Positions 43,708-52,569 of a DNA stretch of 64,000 nucleotides are shown here, in pieces (the stretch's first letter is position 1; each line of letters starts with the position of its first letter). Source of the stretch: Variovorax sp. V213 (GTDB taxonomy: Bacteria; Pseudomonadota; Gammaproteobacteria; Burkholderiales; Burkholderiaceae_C); assembly GCF_041154455.1 (NCBI RefSeq), contig NZ_AP028664.1, positions 4,093,001 to 4,157,000 of the forward strand, in the 5' to 3' direction. The translations under genes and the position numbers were made by a program. The notes beneath the pieces were generated by a model that was not told the origin of the DNA, ran no database searches, and was given only the letters and a program-made list of their open reading frames with translations.

Positions 43708-44919
43708 ATGACACCGCTGCTGCTCATTGCCCCCCTCCCCCCGGCCGACACCGCCGGCGAGTACGACTGGGCCCAGGCAGGCGACGACGGCATCGCATTG
43801 CGCAGCCACGGCCGCGCGCTGCTCACGCTGCTGCCGGCCAGCACGGAAGTCATGCTTGGCATTCCAACCGCGGCGCTTTCCTGGCACCGGGTCACCCTGC
43901 CCAAGGGCAGCATGGGCAGCACCTCGAAATTGCGCGCCGTGCTCGACGGCCTGCTCGAAGAGCAACTGCTCGACGAGCCCGAAGCCTTGCACTTCGCACT
44001 CGAACCCGAGGCCAAGGCCGGCGTGCCGGTCTGGGTGGCGGCCTGTAACCGCATCTGGCTGCGCAGCCTCGTGCAGGGCCTCGAATCGACGGGGCGGCGT
44101 GTCGTGCGCATCGTTCCCGAATTTGCGCCGCAGCCCGCCGACGGCCCGCCGCTGCTGCAGATCACAGGCGTCGCAGAGGCGCCGCAGCTCACCGTGTGCG
44201 ATGCCGACGGCGTGGTCTCGCTGCCACTCGCCGGAGCCGGTCTGGCGCTCGCCGGCAGCCTGCCGCTCGACACCGCCGTCATTTCCGCCGAGCCCGCCGT
44301 CGCCGAAGCCGCCGAGCATCTACTCGAACGCCGCCTGCCCATCGTGCAGGCGCCGCAGCGCTGGCTCCAGGCTGCGCGCTCGCCCTGGGAGCTCGCGCAG
44401 TTCGACCTTGCCGTGACGGGCCGCGCTCGCGCCGGCAAGAAATTCGCATACGTGTTCCAGACGCTGCGCTACGCACCCGAGTGGCGCGCCGCACGCTGGG
44501 GCGTCGTCGCCCTGTTGCTCACGCAGCTGATCGGCCTCAACGCCTGGGCCTGGAAAGAGCGCAACGCACTCGAGGCCAAGCGCCAGGCTGTCAAAACCAT
44601 GCTGACCCAGACCTTCCCTGCCGTGAAACTCGTGGTCGATGCGCCGGTGCAAATGGCGCGCGAGGTTGCCGCGCTACAGCAGGCCGTGGGAGACGTCGCG
44701 GGCAGCGACTTCGAACCGATGATCGGCGCGCTCGCCACCAACCTTCCGCCGGGCCGCACGCCCAGCGCCATCGACTACAGCGCCGGCCAGCTGCGCCTGC
44801 GCGGCCTGGGCCTGCAGCCTTCCGAGCTCACGCGGCTTTCGGGCGCAATGGGCCCGCGCGGCTACAGCGTGCGCGCCGAGGGCGATCTGCTGCTGGTGCA
44901 GGCCGAGGCTTCGCGATGA
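43708..44919 (+). CDS. gspL: Type II secretion system protein L
   Basis: This is a 403-residue inner-membrane protein that anchors the ATPase GspE. The cytoplasmic actin-like part (1 to about 255) includes LPKGSMGSTSKLRAVLDGLLEEQL. One transmembrane helix (about 266-283, WGVVALLLTQLIGLNAWAW) and a periplasmic ferredoxin-like domain follow. The stop overlaps the gspM start (ATGA). The 135-base gap before it may hold its own promoter. Confidence 0.9.
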   Translation: MTPLLLIAPLPPADTAGEYDWAQAGDDGIALRSHGRALLTLLPASTEVMLGIPTAALSWHRVTLPKGSMGSTSKLRAVLDGLLEEQLLDEPEALHFALEPEAKAGVPVWVAACNRIWLRSLVQGLESTGRRVVRIVPEFAPQPADGPPLLQITGVAEAPQLTVCDADGVVSLPLAGAGLALAGSLPLDTAVISAEPAVAEAAEHLLERRLPIVQAPQRWLQAARSPWELAQFDLAVTGRARAGKKFAYVFQTLRYAPEWRAARWGVVALLLTQLIGLNAWAWKERNALEAKRQAVKTMLTQTFPAVKLVVDAPVQMAREVAALQQAVGDVAGSDFEPMIGALATNLPPGRTPSAIDYSAGQLRLRGLGLQPSELTRLSGAMGPRGYSVRAEGDLLLVQAEASR

Positions 44920-45448
44920 ACTTCGGCGAACAACTCCGCGCCCGCTGGGCTTCCCTCGATCTGCGCGAGCGGCGCATGGTCGCCATCGCGGCCACGCTCG
45001 TCGTGCTCGCGCTGCTGTGGTGGATTGCGCTCGCCCCCGCGCTGCGCACCCTGGCGGCGGCACGGGCCGAGCACGCACGGCTCGATGCACAGCTGCAGCA
45101 GATGGCACCTTGCAGAACCGCGCCAAGGCGCTGCAAGCCCAGCCGCGCCTGAACCGCGACGACGCGCTGCGCGCCCTCGACACCTCGGTGCGCCAGAGCC
45201 TGGGGAGCAATGGCCAGCTCATGACGGCCAGCGGCGACGGCGCCGCCACCGTCACGCTGCGCGCCGTGCCCGCCGATGCCTTGGCCCAGTGGTTGGCGCA
45301 GGCGCGCGGCAATGCCCACGCCGTGCCGCGCGAGGCGCACCTGACCCGCGCAGCCGCCGCGCCGCCGGCTGCGGGCAACAAGGACCCGGAACCCGCCAAG
45401 GTGCGCTGGGAAGGCACGATGGTGATGGCGCTGCCCGCGGCCCGTTGA
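44916..45448 (+). pseudogene. gspM: Type II secretion system protein M, frameshifted
   Basis: GspM is the bitopic partner of GspL. The first frame gives MNFGEQLRARWASLDLRERR, a membrane helix (about 22-40) and ARAEHARLDAQLQQM. It then breaks and stops at 45152. The family sequence resumes one frame over as TLQNRAKALQAQPRL and continues to VMALPAAR at 45448. A single missing base near 45105-45107 accounts for it; restoring it gives about 177 residues, normal for GspM. This is either a real mutation or a sequencing error. Its start overlaps gspL, and gspN follows 11 bases later. Confidence 0.88.
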
Positions 45449-45459
45449 GCACACCCGCC

Positions 45460-46260
45460 ATGGTGACGCGCCCTTCCCTTTCCGAACCGGCGCCGCGCCG
45501 CGGCTGGCGCTGGGCCCTGCTCGGCATCGTGATTGGCGCACTGCTCGCGCTCGTGCTGTTTGCGCCGGCCCGGTGGCTGGCCGCGGCGCTGTCGAGCTGG
45601 AGCCAGGGCCGGCTGCTGCTCGTCAACCCGCGCGGCACGGTCTGGAACGGCGCGGCGGCCGTGGTGCTGGCCAGCGGTACCGGCGGCGCCGAAGCGGTGT
45701 CGCTGCCCGGGTCGCTCAGCTGGCGGATGCGGCCCACCTGGAGCGGCATGTTCGCCGTGCTCGACCTGCCCTGCTGCACGGCCCGGCCGCTCGAACTCAA
45801 GGCCAGCCCGCGCGCGGACGGCATGCAGCTGCAATGGGGCGACGGCAGTTCGCGCTGGCCCGCCACCTTGCTGGCCGGGCTGGGCGCGCCCTGGAACACG
45901 CTCAAGCTGGAAGGCACGCTCGACCTTTCCACCAAGGCCCTGTCGCTGCAATGGGACGGCCCCGTGCTGCGCCTCGCGGGCCAGGCGACGCTCGACGCCA
46001 CCGACGTGTCGTCGAGCCTTTCGACCCTGAAGCCGATGGGCAGCTACCGCCTCACACTCGAGGGCGGCAGCCGGCCGAGCCTGCTGCTGAGCACGCGCGA
46101 AGGCAGCCTGCAGCTGAACGGCAGCGGCAGCTGGAACGGCACCACCTTTCGCTTCAATGGCGAAGCCAGTGCCGCAGCCGGCCGCGAAGACGCACTTTCC
46201 AATTTGTTGAACATCATCGGACGGCGCGAGAACGCGCGTTCGATCATCACCCTGGGTTGA
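45460..46260 (+). CDS. gspN: Type II secretion system protein N
   Basis: This 266-residue accessory component has one N-terminal transmembrane helix (about 16-36) and a periplasmic beta-rich domain (RGTVWNGAAAVVLAS and repeated LEGTLDLSTKALSLQW-type strands). GspN occurs in a subset of clusters and is often dispensable. The ATG at 45460 is used; a TTG overlapping the gspM stop is possible. GspD follows two bases later. Confidence 0.88.
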   Translation: MVTRPSLSEPAPRRGWRWALLGIVIGALLALVLFAPARWLAAALSSWSQGRLLLVNPRGTVWNGAAAVVLASGTGGAEAVSLPGSLSWRMRPTWSGMFAVLDLPCCTARPLELKASPRADGMQLQWGDGSSRWPATLLAGLGAPWNTLKLEGTLDLSTKALSLQWDGPVLRLAGQATLDATDVSSSLSTLKPMGSYRLTLEGGSRPSLLLSTREGSLQLNGSGSWNGTTFRFNGEASAAAGREDALSNLLNIIGRRENARSIITLG

Positions 46261-46262
46261 TC

Positions 46263-48572
46263 ATGAAGAAGCCACTGACTTCGCACGGCAGCCGCCTCGG
46301 CATCGTTGCACTCGCAGCGCAGATGCTGATTGCCGCCACCTTCATGCAGGCCGTGCCGCCGGCGTTCGCACAGGCCGGCAGTCCCGATGCGCCCCGCCGG
46401 GGCGAGCCCATCACGCTCAACTTCGCCAACGCCGACATCGAGGCCGTGGCCCGCACCATGGCCGTGGTCACCGGCCGCGACGTGGTGGTCGATCCGCGCG
46501 TCAAGGGCACGATGAACCTCGTCACCGACCGCGCCATCGCGCCGGCCGCCGCGTTCAACCAGTTCGCCTCCGCACTTCGGCTGCAGGGCTTTGCGGTGGT
46601 GGAGGCCGAAGGGCTCTACAAGGTGGTTCCCGAAGCGGACGCCAAGCTCCAGACCCAGACCGTCAACACCGCCACGCCCAGCGCGGGCTCCGTGGGTGGC
46701 AACCAGATCGTCACGCAGATCTTCAGGCTCAACTACGAATCGCCGAACAGCCTGCTGCCGGTGCTGCGCCCGCTCATTCCGCCCAACAACACTATCAACG
46801 TGAACCCGGGCAACAACTCGCTCGTGATCACCGACTACGCGGACAACATGCGCCGGCTGGCACGCATCATCGCGGCGCTCGACGTGCCCAATGCGTCGGA
46901 CATCGAGGTCATCCCGCTCAAGCATTCGGTCGCCACCGACATGCTGCCCCTGATCACGCGGCTGGTCGATGGCAGCGGTTCGGGCGCAACGCCGGGCGCT
47001 GCTGCGCCGGGCGCGGCGGACGCGTCGTTCCGTACCACCCTGCTGGCCGATCCGCGCAGCAACGCGCTCATCCTGCGCGCCGCCAATCCGGCGCGGGCCG
47101 CGCTGGTGCGCACGCTGGTCGAGAAGCTCGACCGCGCCCCGGCCGAGAGCAGCAACGGCGCGGCCGGCAACATCTACGTGGTCTATCTGAAGAACGCCGA
47201 CGCAGTTCGCCTCGCGGCCACGCTGCGCGCCGCCATGGCCGCGAACCAGCTTCCGGGCACCACTGGCACGCCAGGGGCCGCGGGTGGCGGCCAGGCGCAG
47301 CCGCAGGCCAGCGCACCGCAGGCCATGCAGCAGGCCAGCCTCAGCGGGCAAAGCGGCTCGGCGGCCGCCAATGCGCCGCTGAACAATGCCAACCAGCCTT
47401 CGACGGGTGGACAGATCCAGGCCGACCCTTCGACCAATTCGCTCATCATCACGGCACCCGAGCCGCAGTACCGGCAGATGCGCGCGGTGATCGACAAGCT
47501 CGACGGACGGCGCGCCCAGGTCATGATCGAGGCGCTGATCGTCGAGGTGAGCGCCAAGAAGGCCGCCAACTTCGGCGTCCAATGGCAGAGCGCCCTCGGC
47601 AACAACGCGGTCATCGGCACCAACTCGAGCCTGGCCAGCGCCAACATCCTGACGCTGACCCAGGCCCTGGCCACGCGCGACGTGGCCAACGTCCGGCCAT
47701 CGACCGGCCTGAACCTCGGCATCGCCGGCAAGATCGGCGGCCAGTACATCCTGGGCGCGATTGCGAACTTCTTCAACAGCGACGGGGACGCCAATGTGCT
47801 CTCGACCCCCAACCTGCTGACGCTGGACAACGAAGAAGCCAAGATCGTCATCGGCCAGAACGTGCCTTTCGTCACCGGCCAGTACGCGAGCACCTCGGGC
47901 TCGGTGGGCATCAATCCGTTCACCACGGTGGAGCGCAAGGACGTGGGCCTCACGCTGCGCGTGCGCCCGACCATCAACGAGAACGGCACCGTGAAGATGA
48001 CCATCTTCCAGGAAACCTCGACCGTCGACCAGAACACGGTCAACAACGCCAACGGGCCCACCACCAACAAGCGCTCGATCGAGTCCAGCGTGCTGGTGGA
48101 AGACGGCGGCCTCGTCATGCTCGGCGGCCTGCTCTCGGACGACTACAACAACACCATCGAAAAGGTGCCCGTGGCCGGCGACATCCCGGTGTTCGGCAAC
48201 CTGTTCAAGAACGAAATCCGCTCGCGCACCAAGAGCAACCTGATGATGTTCCTGCGCCCTGCCGTCATGCGCGACGGCGCCTCCACCGAAGCGTTTTCCT
48301 ACGACCGCTACGACGAGATCCGCGGCATGCAGCAGCGCACGCAGCCGAACACCGACAACATCATGCTGCGCGGCGTGGACTCCGCCCCCGTGCTGCCGGA
48401 AGCGCCTCCGCGCTCGGCCGATCGCACGAGCAGCAGCAGCGAGCGCATCCAGGGCACGCAGCTCATTCCGCCGCCCCGCCCTCCGGCCGACCCGCGCAGC
48501 CTGCGCCCGAGCCCGCTGCGCGGCGCCCTGCCGCCCACGGCCGACCCGACCACCTCGCGCGAACTGCCCTGA
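46263..48572 (+). CDS. gspD: Type II secretion secretin GspD
   Basis: This 769-residue protein forms the outer-membrane channel of the system. It has a signal peptide ending at AFAQA and N0 domain ITLNFANADIEAVARTMAVVTGRDVVVDPRVKG. The N1-N3 repeats (IFRLNYESPNSLLPVLRPL, VIPLKHSVATDMLPLI, VYLKNADAVRLAATLR) follow, with a Gln/Ala/Gly-rich low-complexity loop (about 330-375). The secretin core is VPFVTGQY, VERKDVGLTLRVRPTI and VPVAGDIPVFGNLFK. The tail is Ser/Pro-rich. No pilotin gene is seen nearby. Confidence 0.96.
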   Translation: MKKPLTSHGSRLGIVALAAQMLIAATFMQAVPPAFAQAGSPDAPRRGEPITLNFANADIEAVARTMAVVTGRDVVVDPRVKGTMNLVTDRAIAPAAAFNQFASALRLQGFAVVEAEGLYKVVPEADAKLQTQTVNTATPSAGSVGGNQIVTQIFRLNYESPNSLLPVLRPLIPPNNTINVNPGNNSLVITDYADNMRRLARIIAALDVPNASDIEVIPLKHSVATDMLPLITRLVDGSGSGATPGAAAPGAADASFRTTLLADPRSNALILRAANPARAALVRTLVEKLDRAPAESSNGAAGNIYVVYLKNADAVRLAATLRAAMAANQLPGTTGTPGAAGGGQAQPQASAPQAMQQASLSGQSGSAAANAPLNNANQPSTGGQIQADPSTNSLIITAPEPQYRQMRAVIDKLDGRRAQVMIEALIVEVSAKKAANFGVQWQSALGNNAVIGTNSSLASANILTLTQALATRDVANVRPSTGLNLGIAGKIGGQYILGAIANFFNSDGDANVLSTPNLLTLDNEEAKIVIGQNVPFVTGQYASTSGSVGINPFTTVERKDVGLTLRVRPTINENGTVKMTIFQETSTVDQNTVNNANGPTTNKRSIESSVLVEDGGLVMLGGLLSDDYNNTIEKVPVAGDIPVFGNLFKNEIRSRTKSNLMMFLRPAVMRDGASTEAFSYDRYDEIRGMQQRTQPNTDNIMLRGVDSAPVLPEAPPRSADRTSSSSERIQGTQLIPPPRPPADPRSLRPSPLRGALPPTADPTTSRELP

Positions 48573-48579
48573 CCCGCCC

Positions 48580-49971
48580 ATGCGCCACCCCCTGCCCTAC
48601 GCGTTCGCACGCAGCCAGCAACTGCTGCTCGAGGAAACCGACGACGGCCGCTACACGCTGTGGATGTCGAGCCATCCCTCGCGCAGCGCACTCGGCGAGG
48701 TCACGCGCAAGTACGGCGTACAGGCCTTCGAGGTGCTGGCCGACGGCCCGCTGGCGCAGCGCATCAGCGCAGCCTATGCACAGGGCGAATCGAGCGCAGC
48801 CGCGGTGGTGAGCGAGGTGCAGAGCGACGCCGACCTCTCGCGCATGATGCAGGAGCTGCCGGCGGTCGAAGACCTGCTGGAGAGCGCAGGCGACGCGCCC
48901 ATCATCCGCATGCTCAACGCGCTGCTCACTCAGGCCGCGCGCGACGGCGCGAGCGACATCCACATCGAGCCCTACGAGCGCACCTCGTCCGTGCGATTTC
49001 GCATCGACGGCACGCTGCGCGAAGTGGTGCAGCCCAACCGCGCGCTGCACGCCGCGCTGATCTCGCGCCTCAAGATCATGGCCGACCTCGACATCTCCGA
49101 GAAGCGGCTGCCGCAGGACGGGCGCATCTCGCTGCGCATCGGCACGCGCGCGGTGGACGTGCGCGTCTCCACGCTGCCAAGCGCCCACGGCGAGCGCGCG
49201 GTGCTGCGCCTGCTGGACAAGACCGAATCGAAGCTCACGCTCGAATCGGTCGGCATGCAGGGCGATACGCTGGAGCGCTTCGAGCGCCTCATTGCGCAGC
49301 CGCACGGCATCATCCTGGTGACCGGGCCCACCGGCTCGGGCAAGACCACCACGCTGTATGCCGCGCTGGCCCGGCTGGACGCGGGCCGCAGCAACATCAT
49401 GACGGTGGAAGACCCCATCGAATACGAGCTGCCGGGCGTGGGCCAGACGCAGATCAACGCCAAGATCGAGCTCACCTTCGCGAAGGCCTTGCGCGCCATC
49501 CTGCGGCAGGACCCGGACGTGATCATGATCGGCGAAATCCGCGACTTCGAAACCGCGCAGATCGCCATCCAGGCCTCGCTCACCGGCCACCTCGTGCTGG
49601 CGACGCTGCACACCAACGACTCGGTCAGCGCCGTCACGCGACTGACCGACATGGGCGTCGAACCTTTCCTGCTGAGCTCCTCGCTCCTGGGCGTGCTCGC
49701 GCAGCGCCTGGTGCGCAAGGTCTGCACCAGCTGCGGCGGCGCCGGCTGCGAGGCCTGCGGCCAAACCGGCTACCAGGGCCGCACCGGCATTTTCGAGCTC
49801 CTGGTGGCCAACGACGAAGTGCAGGCGCTCATTCATGGCAAGGCGGCCGAAAGCCAGCTCTTCGAAGCCGGCGCGCGCGGCGGCCTGCGTTCGATGCGCG
49901 AGGACGGCGAGCGGCTGGTGCAGTCCGGCGTCACCTCGCGCGCCGAGCTGGTGCGGGTCACGCGCGAATAA
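48580..49971 (+). CDS. gspE: Type II secretion ATPase GspE
   Basis: This 463-residue hexameric ATPase drives pseudopilus assembly from the cytoplasmic side. The N-terminal domain meets GspL. SDIHIEPYE follows, then Walker A GPTGSGKT (249-256), the Asp box, Walker B with VIMIGEIRD, and the His box LVLATLHTNDS. The zinc-binding tetracysteine Cys382-Cys385-Cys390-Cys393 (CTSCGGAGCEAC) is complete, though with a shorter loop than in many GspE. The gene is seven bases after gspD. Confidence 0.96.
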   Translation: MRHPLPYAFARSQQLLLEETDDGRYTLWMSSHPSRSALGEVTRKYGVQAFEVLADGPLAQRISAAYAQGESSAAAVVSEVQSDADLSRMMQELPAVEDLLESAGDAPIIRMLNALLTQAARDGASDIHIEPYERTSSVRFRIDGTLREVVQPNRALHAALISRLKIMADLDISEKRLPQDGRISLRIGTRAVDVRVSTLPSAHGERAVLRLLDKTESKLTLESVGMQGDTLERFERLIAQPHGIILVTGPTGSGKTTTLYAALARLDAGRSNIMTVEDPIEYELPGVGQTQINAKIELTFAKALRAILRQDPDVIMIGEIRDFETAQIAIQASLTGHLVLATLHTNDSVSAVTRLTDMGVEPFLLSSSLLGVLAQRLVRKVCTSCGGAGCEACGQTGYQGRTGIFELLVANDEVQALIHGKAAESQLFEAGARGGLRSMREDGERLVQSGVTSRAELVRVTRE

Positions 49972-49986
49972 TCCTTTCGCTCTGCC

Positions 49987-51222
49987 ATGCCCGCCTATTC
50001 CTTCGAAGCCATCGATGCCAGCGGCCAGTCGCGAGAAGGCGTGCTCGAGGCCGACACCGCGCGCAGCGCGCGCAGCCTGCTGCGCGCGCAGGCGCTCATT
50101 CCGCTGTCGGTCACACCGGTCGGCAGCAGCCACGTCAACGGCACCGGCAACGGTGGCCTGCGCCGATGGCTCGGGGGCGGCGCCAGGATTTTCAGCTCGA
50201 CCGGCCTCGCGGTGTGGACGCGCCAGCTCGCGGGGCTCGTGTCCTCCGGCCTGCCGCTCGAACGCGCATTGACCGCGCTCACCGACGAAGCCGAGACCGA
50301 GCCACAGCGCAACCTGGTCGCATCGCTGCGCGCCGAAGTCAACGCGGGTTCGCCCTTTGCACGCGCGCTGGCGGCCCACCCCCGCGAGTTCTCGCCCATC
50401 TACACCGCAGTGATCGGCGCTGGCGAACAAAGCGGCAACCTCGGCCTCGTGCTGGACCGGCTCGCCGACGATCTCGAAGAGCGGCAGGCGCTGCAGCAGA
50501 AGCTCGTCGGCGCGGCGCTCTACCCGGCCATCGTCACCCTGGTGGCGATCGTGATCGTGATCTTCCTCGTGAGCTATGTGGTGCCGCAGGTGGCACAAGT
50601 GTTCGCGGGCACCAAGCGCTCGCTGCCCTTTCTCACCACGGTGATGCTTTCGTTGAGCGCGGCGGTGCGCGATTACGGGTGGTGGATGCTGGGTGGCGTG
50701 GTGTGCGCTGCCATTGCCGTGCGACTCGCGTTGGCGCAAGAGGCCTTCCGGCTGAAGTTCGATGCCGCCTGGCTCAGGCTGCCGCTGGTCGGCAAGCTCG
50801 CGCGCGGCTACAACGCGGCGCGGTTTGCCAGCACGCTGGCCATGCTCGCCACGGCCGGCGTGCCGATCCTGCGCGCGCTGCAGGCGGCCTCCGAAACCCT
50901 GGGCAACCGCGCCATGCGCGCGGATGCGCTCGATGCGCTCGTGCTGGTGCGCGAAGGCGCGCCGCTGGCCTCGGCGCTGGCGCAGAAAAAGCGCTTTCCG
51001 GGCCTGGTGTCGATGTTCGCGCGGCTGGGCGAGCAGACCGGCACGCTGCCGCTGATGCTGCAGCGCGCCGCAAACCAGCTCGGCGCCGAAGTGCAGCGCC
51101 GGGCGATGCACCTGGCGACCATTCTCGAACCCTTGTTGATCGTGGCCATGGGCGGCGTGGTGATGCTCATCGTGCTGGCGGTGATGCTGCCTATCATCCA
51201 GCTGAATCAGTTCGTCAAGTAA
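49987..51222 (+). CDS. gspF: Type II secretion inner-membrane protein GspF
   Basis: This is a 411-residue polytopic core protein of the platform. It has two similar cytoplasmic domains (about 70-170 and 275-375), each with the GEQSGNLGLVLDRLADDLE or GEQTGTLPLMLQRAAN signature. Three transmembrane helices (about 172-195, 222-242, 380-403) are present. It is 15 bases after gspE and is the last secretion gene of the run. Confidence 0.96.
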   Translation: MPAYSFEAIDASGQSREGVLEADTARSARSLLRAQALIPLSVTPVGSSHVNGTGNGGLRRWLGGGARIFSSTGLAVWTRQLAGLVSSGLPLERALTALTDEAETEPQRNLVASLRAEVNAGSPFARALAAHPREFSPIYTAVIGAGEQSGNLGLVLDRLADDLEERQALQQKLVGAALYPAIVTLVAIVIVIFLVSYVVPQVAQVFAGTKRSLPFLTTVMLSLSAAVRDYGWWMLGGVVCAAIAVRLALAQEAFRLKFDAAWLRLPLVGKLARGYNAARFASTLAMLATAGVPILRALQAASETLGNRAMRADALDALVLVREGAPLASALAQKKRFPGLVSMFARLGEQTGTLPLMLQRAANQLGAEVQRRAMHLATILEPLLIVAMGGVVMLIVLAVMLPIIQLNQFVK

Positions 51223-51246
51223 CGCCGCCAGGAAGTACTGCACCTC

Positions 51247-52146
51247 ATGCCCGTCACGCTCGAAGACAAACTCGTGGTCGCGATCTCGTCGCGCGCGCTG
51301 TTCAACCTCGAAGAAGAAAACAGGATCTTCGAGGCCGGCGACAACGAGGGCTACATGAAACTGCAGCTCGACCGCATCGACGTGCCGGCCGCGCCGGGCA
51401 TCGCGTACTCGCTGATCCGCAAGCTGCTGCGTTTCAACGACGACGGCATGCAGCGCGTCGAGGTGGTGATCCTCTCGCGCAACGACCCGGTTTCGGGCAT
51501 GCGCATCTTCCGCTCCAGCGCGGCGGCCGACATCAAGCTGCAGCGCGGCGTGTTCACGCAGGGCCGTCCGCCTTTCGGATACCTGCGGCCGCTGCGCGCG
51601 CACCTGTTCCTGTCGGTCAACGCAGAGGACGTGCGCGAGGCCCTGGTCGCGGGCTTCCCGGCCGCGCGGGTGCTGGTCGAGTCGGTGAAGGCCAGCGATG
51701 CGTGGCCCAACGAAGTGCGCATTGCCTTCGACGGCGACGCGGTGCTGTTCTCCGACGAAGCCGAGCGCGTGTTCCAGGCGGAAGGCCTCGACGCCTTCCA
51801 GGCCCACGAACTCAGCAAGGCCGACCTGCCCTTGCCCGAAGGTCCCTTCAAGCCCTTGCTGGCCGCGCTGCATCGCCTGCAGATGGCCGGCAATGCGCAG
51901 ATGCGCATCCGCACCGCGCTGGTCACCGCGCGCAGCGCGCCCGCGCACGAGCGCGCGATCCGCACGCTCATGAAGTGGAACATCCGCGTGGACGAGGCCA
52001 TGTTCCTCGGCGGACTGCCCAAGGGTGAGTTCCTGCGCGAGTTCGAACCCGATTTCTTCTTCGACGACCAGACCGGCCACGTCGATGCCGCGGCACGCCA
52101 CGTGCCTGCCGGCCACGTCTCCAGCGGCATCAGCAACGAGCATTGA
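51247..52146 (+). CDS. 5'-nucleotidase (PF06189 family)
   Basis: This 299-residue cytoplasmic protein resembles the 5'-nucleotidase family shared by bacteria and cytosolic eukaryotic enzymes; it should remove phosphate from nucleoside monophosphates. Recognisable blocks are ISSRALFNLEEEN near the start, VEVVILSRNDP, a conserved IAFDGDAVLFSDEAERVF (about 159-176) with the acidic catalytic residues, and FLGGLPKGEFL near the end. It follows gspF closely on the same strand but has no evident link to secretion. The call rests on recalled family blocks. Confidence 0.82.
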   Translation: MPVTLEDKLVVAISSRALFNLEEENRIFEAGDNEGYMKLQLDRIDVPAAPGIAYSLIRKLLRFNDDGMQRVEVVILSRNDPVSGMRIFRSSAAADIKLQRGVFTQGRPPFGYLRPLRAHLFLSVNAEDVREALVAGFPAARVLVESVKASDAWPNEVRIAFDGDAVLFSDEAERVFQAEGLDAFQAHELSKADLPLPEGPFKPLLAALHRLQMAGNAQMRIRTALVTARSAPAHERAIRTLMKWNIRVDEAMFLGGLPKGEFLREFEPDFFFDDQTGHVDAAARHVPAGHVSSGISNEH

Positions 52147-52210
52147 ACCTCGTCCGGGGGCGAGCACCTTCGCTGTGCTTCGCCCTCCTGGCGCCTTTGG
52201 CGCCTTTGCC

Positions 52211-52255
52211 TTGTCATCGCTCGTTCACGGCGATGTAACGGGTTCTCCCTAGTCT
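52211..52255 (+). promoter_or_regulatory. Pho-box-like promoter of the lipoprotein-phospholipase genes
   Basis: Three seven-base units recur with an 11-base period: TTGTCAT (52211), CGTTCAC (52222), ATGTAAC (52233). They resemble the PhoB half-site CTGTCAT/C. A -10-like TAGTCT (52250-52255) starts ten bases after the last unit, the spacing expected where PhoB replaces a -35 element. Confidence 0.55.
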
Positions 52256-52340
52256 TGTGCCTGTCCGGTGCGCGGTGCCTTCGAGGCGCCATTTTTGCCG
52301 CATCCGAGTGCCCACACGCGACAACTCCAAGGAACCCACC

Positions 52341-52538
52341 ATGCGATTTTCATCCCTGCCCGTGCGGCTCGTTCCCGCACTGATCCTGGCTTGCGCTCTT
52401 TCCGCCTGCGGCGGCGGCGATGGCGGCGGCTTCTCGGGCTTCCTGCCCGGCTCGGGAACGCCGACTGCCGGCACACCGGCAACGCCCGGCAACCCGCCCG
52501 ACACCGGCACCAAGCCCGACATGCGTTGCGCACCTTGA
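52341..52538 (+). CDS. Small lipoprotein (65 aa)
   Basis: This short secreted lipoprotein has signal MRFSSLPVRLVPALILACAL and lipobox LSAC, with the lipid-modified Cys at residue 24. A Gly-rich then Thr/Pro/Gly-rich flexible tail (TPTAGTPATPGNPPDTGT) follows. AAGGAACCCACC precedes the ATG. It is the first gene after the Pho-box-like promoter and lies just ahead of the phospholipase genes. Function unknown; it may be a membrane anchor or folding helper for them. Confidence 0.8.
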   Translation: MRFSSLPVRLVPALILACALSACGGGDGGGFSGFLPGSGTPTAGTPATPGNPPDTGTKPDMRCAP

Positions 52539-52569
52539 GCGTCCATCGAAGCGCCCATCGTCCTACCTC

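Noticed and set aside
48463..52167. Open frame of about 1230 codons antisense to gspE, gspF and the 5'-nucleotidase gene
   Set aside because: Spans three well-supported genes on the opposite strand and has only low-complexity composition.
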